Assembly (NCBI RefSeq): GCF_043555875.1
Contig: NZ_JBIGHW010000004.1
Span: 439,178-503,177 of the forward strand
DNA: 64,000 nt
From: Pelomonas margarita
GTDB lineage: Bacteria > Pseudomonadota > Gammaproteobacteria > Burkholderiales > Burkholderiaceae_C
Direction of reading: 5' to 3'
Shown here: one piece after another, positions 60,357-64,000 of the stretch
How positions within the stretch are numbered: position 1 is the first letter of the stretch
How the letters are laid out: every line of letters starts with the position of its first letter
Translations under genes and position numbers: made by a program
Notes under the pieces: generated by a model
What the model was told of the DNA's origin: nothing
Databases searched by the model: none
Seen by the model: only the letters and a program-made list of their open reading frames with translations

Positions 60357-62159
60357 TCAAGGTGAGCGGGGCGGTGTGGCGGGCGCCCGGTTCTGGTCGA
60401 TCAGCTGCTGGCGCAGGGCCGCAGCGGGCCCCGGGCGGCCGAAGTGGTAACCCTGCAACTCATCGCAGCCCTGCTGCTGCAGGTAGCCTCGTTGCAGCTC
60501 GGTCTCGACGCCCTCGGCGACGACCCGCAGGTGCAGGCGGTGGGCCAGCGCAATGATGGCGTCCACCAGCGCAGCGCCGTCGGGCTGCTCACCGATGCGG
60601 CGCGTGAAGGACTGGTCGATCTTGAGCGCGTCCAGCGGGAAGTGCTGCAGGTAGGCCAGGCTGGAGAAGCCGGTGCCGAAGTCGTCCAGCGACAGCTTCA
60701 CGCCCAGCGCCTTGATGCGCATGAGCATCAGCGTGGCGCCCTGCGGGTCGGTGATCAGCATGCCCTCGGTGATCTCGATCTCCAGCCACTGCGGGTCGAC
60801 GCCGTGGCGCTGCAGCGCGCCGGCCACCACCTGGTCCAGGTCACCGGCGGCGAACTGCCGCGCAGCCACGTTGACCGCCACGCGCACGACGGGTGTGTCG
60901 GCGTCGAGCCAGGTGCGGATCTGGCGGCAGGCCTCGTCGATGACCCAGGCGCCGATGTGCTGGATCAGGCAGCTCTGCTCGGCGATGGGGATGAAGTGCC
61001 CGGGTGGCACCAGGCCGCTGCCATTGCGGTTCCAGCGCAGCAGCGCCTCGGCGCCGATGATGCGGCCGCTGGCACCGTCCACCTTGGGTTGGTAGTGCAG
61101 CAGCAGTTCCCCGCGCTCCAGCGCCCGGCTCAACGCGGCCTCCACGTCCAGTTTGGCTAGGGCCTGGGCGTTCATGTTGCTGGTGTAGAAGCAGAAGCGG
61201 TTGCGCCCCTCCTCCTTGGCGCGGTAGAGCGCCGTGTCGGCGTCGCGCAGCAACTCCACTAGGCCCAGGCTGCCGTCCACCGGGTGCAGGCTGATGCCGA
61301 TGCTGGCCGTCACATAGACCGGCTGGCCACAACTCAGCGGCACGGCGGCGGCCAGTGTGGCGAGCAGCTCATGGGCCAGCCGGGCCACGGCCTCCGGCGA
61401 GCCGCAGTCTTCCAGTACCACCATGAATTCGTCGCCGCCCAGCCGGCCCAGCAGGTCGTCGGCGTGCAGGCAGGCCAACAGCCGCCCGGCCACGCGCACC
61501 AGCAGTTCGTCGCCGGCCGGGTGGCCCAGGCTGTCGTTGACGGTCTTGAAGCCGTCCAGGTCGATGATGAGCACGGCCGTCGTCGCATCGCGGCGCCGCG
61601 CGCGCAGCAGCATCTGCTCCAGCCGCGCCTGCAGCAGCACGCGGTTGGGCAGCTCGGTCAGCGGGTCGTAGTGGGCCAGCCGCTCCAGCTGGGCCTCGGT
61701 GCTCTTGCTGTGCGAGACATCGGTGAACACGCCGACGTAGTGCGTCACGATCCCGTCTGCGTCGCGCACCGCATTCAGCGTCAGCAGTTCGGGGTAGACC
61801 TCACCGTTCTTGCGGCGGTTCCAGATCTCGCCCTGCCAGTGGTCCTTCAGCGTCAGCGCGGCCCACATCTCGCGGTAGAAGCCCGGTGCGTGCTTGCCGG
61901 ACTGCAGCAGGCGCGGCGTCTGGCCGGCCACCTCGGTGGCGCTGTAGCCGGTGATGGCGCTGAAGGCCGCGTTGACGGTCTGGATGCGGCAGGCGGCGTC
62001 CGTGATCATCACGCCGTCTCGGATGTGCTCGAAGGCCGTGGCCCACTGTTGCCAATGTGAGAGGTCGTGGCGCCGGACGCCGTTGTCCGCGCCGACCGCC
62101 GCCGGTGCGAAGGGCGCGCCGGGGCGCAGACGGCCGAGGGGCTGCAGCGATTCCGTCAT
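60357..62159 (-). CDS. PAS-GGDEF-EAL cyclic-di-GMP turnover protein
   Basis: A 600-residue cytosolic protein. A PAS domain comes first (about 45-150; ITDAACRIQTVNAAFSAITGY). The GGDEF domain is intact (DPLTELPNRVLL, DLDGFKTVNDSLGH, RLGGDEFMVVLED). The EAL domain keeps AEALLRW, EITEG, DDFGTGFSSLAYL and VAEGVET, so both synthesis and breakdown of c-di-GMP look possible. ATG 62159 starts 37 bases after the Fnr-type gene on the same strand. The protein, the regulator and the chemoreceptor may share a transcript. Confidence 0.93.
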   Translation of the reverse strand: MTESLQPLGRLRPGAPFAPAAVGADNGVRRHDLSHWQQWATAFEHIRDGVMITDAACRIQTVNAAFSAITGYSATEVAGQTPRLLQSGKHAPGFYREMWAALTLKDHWQGEIWNRRKNGEVYPELLTLNAVRDADGIVTHYVGVFTDVSHSKSTEAQLERLAHYDPLTELPNRVLLQARLEQMLLRARRRDATTAVLIIDLDGFKTVNDSLGHPAGDELLVRVAGRLLACLHADDLLGRLGGDEFMVVLEDCGSPEAVARLAHELLATLAAAVPLSCGQPVYVTASIGISLHPVDGSLGLVELLRDADTALYRAKEEGRNRFCFYTSNMNAQALAKLDVEAALSRALERGELLLHYQPKVDGASGRIIGAEALLRWNRNGSGLVPPGHFIPIAEQSCLIQHIGAWVIDEACRQIRTWLDADTPVVRVAVNVAARQFAAGDLDQVVAGALQRHGVDPQWLEIEITEGMLITDPQGATLMLMRIKALGVKLSLDDFGTGFSSLAYLQHFPLDALKIDQSFTRRIGEQPDGAALVDAIIALAHRLHLRVVAEGVETELQRGYLQQQGCDELQGYHFGRPGPAAALRQQLIDQNRAPATPPRSP

Positions 62160-62196
62160 GCGAGCCTGCCGGGCCGTGCCGTGGAGCTGCGCCGCC

Positions 62197-62991
62197 TTAC
62201 TGCAGCGTGTGGCCGGCGGCGGTCTGGCCGCGCTGGGCATAGGACCTCAGCAGGCCGATGTCCGGGATGCTGATGTCGCGCCGGCCCTTCTGCGCAAAGC
62301 TGATGAGCCGCTCGCGCACCAGCTTGGACAGCGCCCGGCTCACCGTCTCCAGCGTCAGGCCCAGGTAGTTGCCGATCTCGGCACGCGTCATGCACAGCGT
62401 GATCTGGTCGGTGCGCAGCCCGCGGCTGGCCAGACTGTCGGCCCAGTAGCTGATGAAGTCGGCCACTCGGGCGTCGGCCGGCAGCGTGCAGAGCGACAGC
62501 ACGGACTCGCGCTCGCGCACGATCTCGGCGCTCATCGCCTCGTGCAGCAGCACCATCAGCTCGGGTTGCCGAGCGCAGGCTGCCAGCAGCGTGTCGTAGC
62601 GGATGGCCCAGACCTCGCCCGTGTCCATGGCCACCGCGTCGCAGGCGTAGTGGCCCTTGGCAATGCCGGCGAAGCCCATCCAGTCGCCGCGGAACTTCAG
62701 CCCCACCACCTGCTCGCGGCCGTCGGCCGACAGGCTCAGCAGCTTGAAGATGCCGGAGTTCAGGATGTACAGGTGGCTGAAGCGCTGGCCGGTCTGGTAA
62801 ACCGTGTCGCCGGCGCGGACGATGCGCCGCTGCACGTCGACCGTGGTGCTCAGCAGGCGCAGCGCCTCGGCGATGCGCTGGCCGTTCAGCCGTGCCTCGG
62901 CGTGCTGGCTGGCCGGCGTGGCCATGGCCAGCCCGGCCAGCGCGCCGCCCTGGGCTGCCGTGGAAGAAGCGTAGAGGTCGCTGCGGTGCAT
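62197..62991 (-). CDS. Crp/Fnr-family regulator with Fnr-like DNA recognition but no Fe-S cysteines
   Basis: A 264-residue regulator. The recognition helix TRAEIGNYLGLTLETVSRAL has the E--SR pattern that reads TTGAT half-sites. The sensor domain includes GDTVYQTGQRFSHLYILNSG and GLKFRGDWMGFAGIA. The N-terminus lacks the cysteine cluster of true Fnr, so oxygen sensing through a 4Fe-4S cluster is unlikely; a Dnr-type or other signal is possible. ATG 62991 is chosen because GGAG lies 6 bases ahead. ATG 62997 lies too close to it. An Fnr-type box is found 156 bases upstream. Confidence 0.9.
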   Translation of the reverse strand: MHRSDLYASSTAAQGGALAGLAMATPASQHAEARLNGQRIAEALRLLSTTVDVQRRIVRAGDTVYQTGQRFSHLYILNSGIFKLLSLSADGREQVVGLKFRGDWMGFAGIAKGHYACDAVAMDTGEVWAIRYDTLLAACARQPELMVLLHEAMSAEIVRERESVLSLCTLPADARVADFISYWADSLASRGLRTDQITLCMTRAEIGNYLGLTLETVSRALSKLVRERLISFAQKGRRDISIPDIGLLRSYAQRGQTAAGHTLQ

Positions 62992-63146
62992 CACCATCTC
63001 CTGAAGGAATGACTTCAGCTTAGGCAGGCGCTGCAAATGCCGTGGCAATGCCAGGCGTCGGACGGTGACGCTGCGTCAACGAAATGCAAACGAACGGTAA
63101 ACGGGCCGTGCGTACTTGTATCTGACCATGCCCGCGTCCCGTGTCC

Positions 63147-63160
63147 TTGATCAGCGTCAA
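63147..63160. promoter_or_regulatory. Fnr/Dnr-type operator
   Basis: TTGATCAGCGTCAA matches TTGAT-N4-ATCAA with one mismatch, and the flanks extend it to CCTTGA...TCAAGG. It lies in the 231-base gap between the Fnr-type gene and a divergent small gene (start at 63223), 62 bases before the latter. It could be controlled by the neighbouring regulator or another Fnr-type protein. Confidence 0.75.
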
Positions 63161-63222
63161 GGTTTTGGCTGGGCGCCTCACTAGGCTGTACGCATTACAA
63201 CGACGCGACTGAAGGCCGCAAC

Positions 63223-63717
63223 ATGCTTCCCGCTCCCAGGCAGGGCCGTCCGGCGGCTGTCGACCGCCCAGCACAGCCTTTGGCCCAGTCCCTGCTGCAG
63301 CGTGCTGGCGATCTGCAGCGCCTGCCGTTGCGGTTCGAACAGGTGCTGCAGGGGCGGCGGCTGGGCCTCATGAGCGTGACGCCCGATGGCGAAGACGCGC
63401 AGCTGTTCTTGCGCGCTGCGCGTGGCCTGGGGGCCTACGTCGCGCTGATCGCGCCGCCCGAGCCGGGCGATGGCGCGCAACAGCTGGATGACATCGGCCG
63501 CCTGCTGGGTCGGCTGTACGAGGCCGTGGAATGCCAGGGCCTGGGGGCAGCGGTGGTCGACCAGCTCGCGGCCGCTGGCAACCTGCCGGTGTTCGATGGC
63601 CTGGCCGGCGCCTCGCACGGGCTGGCCAAGCTGGCGGGCGACTGGGTCGATCCCGCCCCGCTGGCGCAGCGGCGCTGCTGGTTGGTGCAGGCCATGTTGC
63701 TGGCCACGCTGCTGTAG
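63223..63717 (+). CDS. Ornithine-carbamoyltransferase-like N-terminal domain protein lacking the carbamoyl-phosphate loop
   Basis: A 164-residue protein resembling the first domain of ornithine carbamoyltransferase: LQGRRLGLM, then AARGLGAYVALIAPPE, DDIGRLLGRLYEAVECQG and NLPVFDGLAG, which parallel LKGKxLGLxF, LGAxVxFxxP, DxARVLGRxYDAIE and VPVWNGLT in the enzyme. The Ser-Thr-Arg-Thr phosphate loop expected after the first block is replaced by TPDGEDAQLF, and the ornithine-binding second domain is absent. It is thus unlikely to be an active enzyme. GAAGG at 63211-63215 precedes the ATG. An Fnr-type box lies upstream. Function unknown. Confidence 0.7.
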   Translation: MLPAPRQGRPAAVDRPAQPLAQSLLQRAGDLQRLPLRFEQVLQGRRLGLMSVTPDGEDAQLFLRAARGLGAYVALIAPPEPGDGAQQLDDIGRLLGRLYEAVECQGLGAAVVDQLAAAGNLPVFDGLAGASHGLAKLAGDWVDPAPLAQRRCWLVQAMLLATLL

Positions 63718-63755
63718 CGCGGTAGGGCGTCAGCGCGCCGGCTGCGCCAGATGGT

Positions 63756-63815
63756 GGCGGCGAAGACGGCGACCGACTGTGGCGCAAGCAGCCGGTCGAG
63801 GCGGCGTCGCGGCAT
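63756..63815 (-). pseudogene. Possible truncated start of an acyl-CoA synthetase-like gene
   Basis: Read on the minus strand from ATG 63815, the first 20 residues (RRRLDRLLAPQSVAVFAA) resemble the N-terminus of NDP-forming acyl-CoA synthetase/GNAT proteins (LDxLLxPRSVAVxGAS). The frame loses similarity after about residue 20 and runs into the coding region of the gene on the other strand. The similarity is short, so this may be chance. It lies close to a transposase end, which fits a rearranged spot. Confidence 0.25.
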
Positions 63816-63907
63816 GGCCTCAGAGCCTGAGAAGCATTTGATCGCTGCCAGCGACTGTTCGGCGCGCAGTTGAGGGGGATTCAGGACGATTTCTCACTTC
63901 GAGCCTC

Positions 63908-64000
63908 TTATGCAGCCGCCTGGGTCATTGCGGACGCACCTGCGCCCACACCGATCAACTGCGGCGCGATCTTGACCATGCGCATCAGGTTGTGCGCCAG
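63908..64000 (-). mobile_element. Transposase C-terminal end (continues beyond window)
   Basis: The minus-strand frame reads LAHNLMRMVKIAPQLIGVG and ends in a TAA at 63908. The AHNLMRM phrase is typical for the last helix of DDE transposases of the IS5/IS1182 type. Most of the gene lies beyond position 64000. The 190 bases between the preceding gene and this stop contain no gene and should include the end of the element. The family assignment is tentative. Confidence 0.6.

Noticed and set aside
63066..63078. TGACGC-T-GCGTCA dyad as a second Fnr site
   Set aside because: The half-sites are one base too far apart for the Fnr family and lack the TTGAT form.
1..64000. CRISPR arrays, tRNA and rRNA genes
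   Set aside because: No regular direct-repeat array and no tRNA-like cloverleaf or rRNA segment was seen while reading both strands; a tRNAscan or Rfam search was not possible here.

Overview
The window is about 69% GC, densely packed and almost free of mobile DNA. It reads as a chromosomal segment of a Burkholderiales bacterium, most likely from the Rubrivivax/Leptothrix/Roseateles group (Sphaerotilaceae). That placement is an inference from codon use, the PEP-CTERM/exosortase regulatory set, Sox genes, RND efflux genes and the large number of signal-transduction genes. I saw no rRNA, tRNA or CRISPR array.

Layout. 1-4.7 kb: an NAD salvage operon (amidohydrolase-like cysteine hydrolase, pncB, nadE, nadM-Nudix) with 4-base overlaps at two junctions and a hairpin terminator. 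4.7-6.6 kb: an AraC regulator coupled to a membrane protein with a degenerate GGDEF domain. 6.8-11.2 kb: a phytate-use unit (TonB-dependent receptor, beta-propeller phytase, small lipoprotein) behind a possible Pho box. 11.2-15.8 kb: a molybdenum hydroxylase pair translationally coupled to soxX-soxY, followed by soxZ-soxA, with no soxB or soxCD. 15.8-24.2 kb: MscS-type channel, a lone phage-tail-sheath-like gene, GST, a hypothetical gene, a phosphotransferase, a Crp-type regulator and a FimV-like protein. 24.2-29.8 kb: a 161-bp inverted-repeat element, then (minus strand) lptF-lptG-cbiX-cysB-like, divergent from pepA-holC. 30-31.2 kb: an orphan branched-chain amino acid binding protein.

31.7-42.3 kb is the PEP-CTERM regulatory locus: a PEP-CTERM-type sugar transferase, prsK, prsR, prsT and two PEP-CTERM substrate proteins. 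The first substrate gene has a very good sigma-54 promoter at 39774, as expected if PrsR, a GAFTGA-type sigma-54 activator, drives it. 42.7-51.0 kb: a tripartite RND efflux operon divergent from a BaeS/BaeR-like two-component pair. 51.2-62.2 kb: a signalling island of response regulator, HD-GYP phosphodiesterase, periplasmic binding protein, PAS kinase, OmpR-type regulator, hybrid kinase, Aer-like chemoreceptor and GGDEF-EAL protein. 62.2-64 kb: an Fnr-type regulator without the iron-sulfur cysteines, an Fnr-type box, a shortened ornithine-carbamoyltransferase-like protein without the usual carbamoyl-phosphate loop, and the end of a transposase at the window edge.

The items I would look at first are the soxXYZA set fused to a molybdenum hydroxylase with an altered SoxY swinging arm, the carbamoyltransferase-like orphan next to the Fnr box, the sigma-54/PrsR/PEP-CTERM circuit, the stand-alone tail sheath gene and the 161-bp inverted repeat.
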